Source: Pseudomonadota bacterium
Lineage (GTDB): Bacteria > Pseudomonadota > Alphaproteobacteria > Rhizobiales > Aestuariivirgaceae
Assembly: GCA_016522385.1 (NCBI GenBank)
Contig: JAEKFU010000290.1
Coordinates: 1-5,504, forward strand
DNA length: 5,504 nucleotides
Direction: 5' to 3'
The position numbers and the translations under genes are program-made. Positions 4,947-5,504 of this stretch are shown here, in pieces; within the stretch, counting starts at the first letter, position 1, and each line of letters starts with the position of its first letter. A model generated the notes under the pieces. It was not told the origin of the DNA. It saw only the letters and a list, made by a program, of their open reading frames with translations, and did not search any database.

Positions 4947-5504
4947 ATGAACATCGAAAGCAAGTGCCCGGTAGTGGGCGCAACTCACATACACACTGTT
5001 GGGGTCATGTCGAACCGAGACTGGTGGCCCAATCAGTTGAACCTGAAAATTCTTCACCAGAACTCTGCCTTGTCCGATCCTATGGGCAAGGAATTCAACT
5101 ACGCCGAGGAGTTCAAGACACTCGACCTGGATGCCTTAAAGCAGGACATCTTTGCGCTGATGACGACGTCGCAGGACTGGTGGCCGGCCGACTTCGGTCA
5201 TTATGGGCCGCTCTTCATTCGGATGGCGTGGCACAGCGCAGGCACCTACCGCATCGGCGACGGCCGCGGCGGGGCAGGATCCGGCACCCAGCGTTTTGCG
5301 CCCCTCAACAGCTGGCCCGACAACGCGAACCTCGATAAGGCGCGCCGGCTGCTCTGGCCCATCAAGCAGAAATACGGCAAGAGCATCTCCTGGGCCGACC
5401 TCTTGATCCTCGCCGGAAACTGCGCTCTGGAGTCGATGGGATTCAAGACCTTCGGCTTCGGCGGCGGGCGCGAGGACATTTGGGAGCCGGAAGAGGATAT
5501 CTAC
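4947..5504 (+). CDS. katG: KatG catalase-peroxidase, N-terminal 186 residues (runs off the window)
   Basis: This is the 5' part of a bifunctional heme catalase-peroxidase that removes H2O2 and oxidises peroxidase substrates. The frame is open from the ATG at 4947 to the last base, giving 186 codons of about 720-740 usual for the family. Diagnostic blocks: SNRDWWPNQLNLKILHQN from residue 22, YGPLFIRMAWHSAGTYR from 86, GDGRGGAGSGTQRFAPLNSW from 104, and AGNCALESMGFKTFGFGGGR from 156. The distal active-site triad is Arg92, Trp95 and His96, matching Arg104, Trp107 and His108 of M. tuberculosis KatG. Trp95 would belong to the Met-Tyr-Trp crosslink, whose Tyr and Met lie beyond the window. Asp125 matches the access-channel Asp137. 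No signal peptide is seen, so it is cytoplasmic. Divergent oxyR is the likely activator. The gene starts 81 nt after the stop of the catalase relic and happens to be in the same frame. Confidence 0.96.
   Translation, partial: MNIESKCPVVGATHIHTVGVMSNRDWWPNQLNLKILHQNSALSDPMGKEFNYAEEFKTLDLDALKQDIFALMTTSQDWWPADFGHYGPLFIRMAWHSAGTYRIGDGRGGAGSGTQRFAPLNSWPDNANLDKARRLLWPIKQKYGKSISWADLLILAGNCALESMGFKTFGFGGGREDIWEPEEDIY

Noticed and set aside
4964..5338. 124-codon plus-strand frame inside the katG region.
   Set aside because: It is an alternative frame of katG, whose own frame shows all catalase-peroxidase motifs.

Overview
The window looks like chromosomal DNA of an alphaproteobacterium, most likely Hyphomicrobiales (Rhizobiales), perhaps Phyllobacteriaceae-like. 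The grounds are gene content and order (a mitofilin-like membrane protein followed by a HemY TPR protein, an arrangement I know from rhizobial hemC-hemD operons), the moderately high GC, and an alphaproteobacterial-type tRNA-Thr(CGT). This placement comes from recall of families, not from a search.

Left part (1-3171): the tail of a plus-strand operon. A few codons at the left edge may be the end of an upstream gene (hemD would be expected). Next come a 447-aa mitofilin/Mic60-like inner-membrane protein (78-1421) and, 19 nt downstream, hemY (1441-3171). HemY has two N-terminal membrane helices, a TPR domain and a long acidic Glu/Pro-rich tail.

Middle (3172-3658): a complete tRNA-Thr(CGT) with encoded CCA at 3333-3408, preceded by a weak promoter-like pair. 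It is followed by about 250 nt without a credible gene, which carry a perfect 10-bp inverted repeat.

Right part (3659-5504): a peroxide-defence module. oxyR lies on the minus strand and keeps both redox cysteines. katG (catalase-peroxidase) is divergent on the plus strand and runs off the window end. The 349 nt between them are not empty. They hold a 58-codon reading frame (4689-4865), with a good ribosome binding site, whose first 42 residues read as the N-terminus of a different enzyme, a monofunctional heme catalase (KatA/KatE type). It diverges from the family after the EKLA segment and soon stops. This looks like the stump of a former oxyR-catalase divergent pair in which katG now sits, so the katG promoter region and leader may be inherited from the lost catalase. 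That relic is the most interesting feature of the window.

Functionally there are two themes: heme-operon envelope proteins on the left, and H2O2 sensing and detoxification by a heme enzyme on the right. A tRNA gene lies between them and could mark the boundary of an acquired segment, although no integrase or att repeat is visible.
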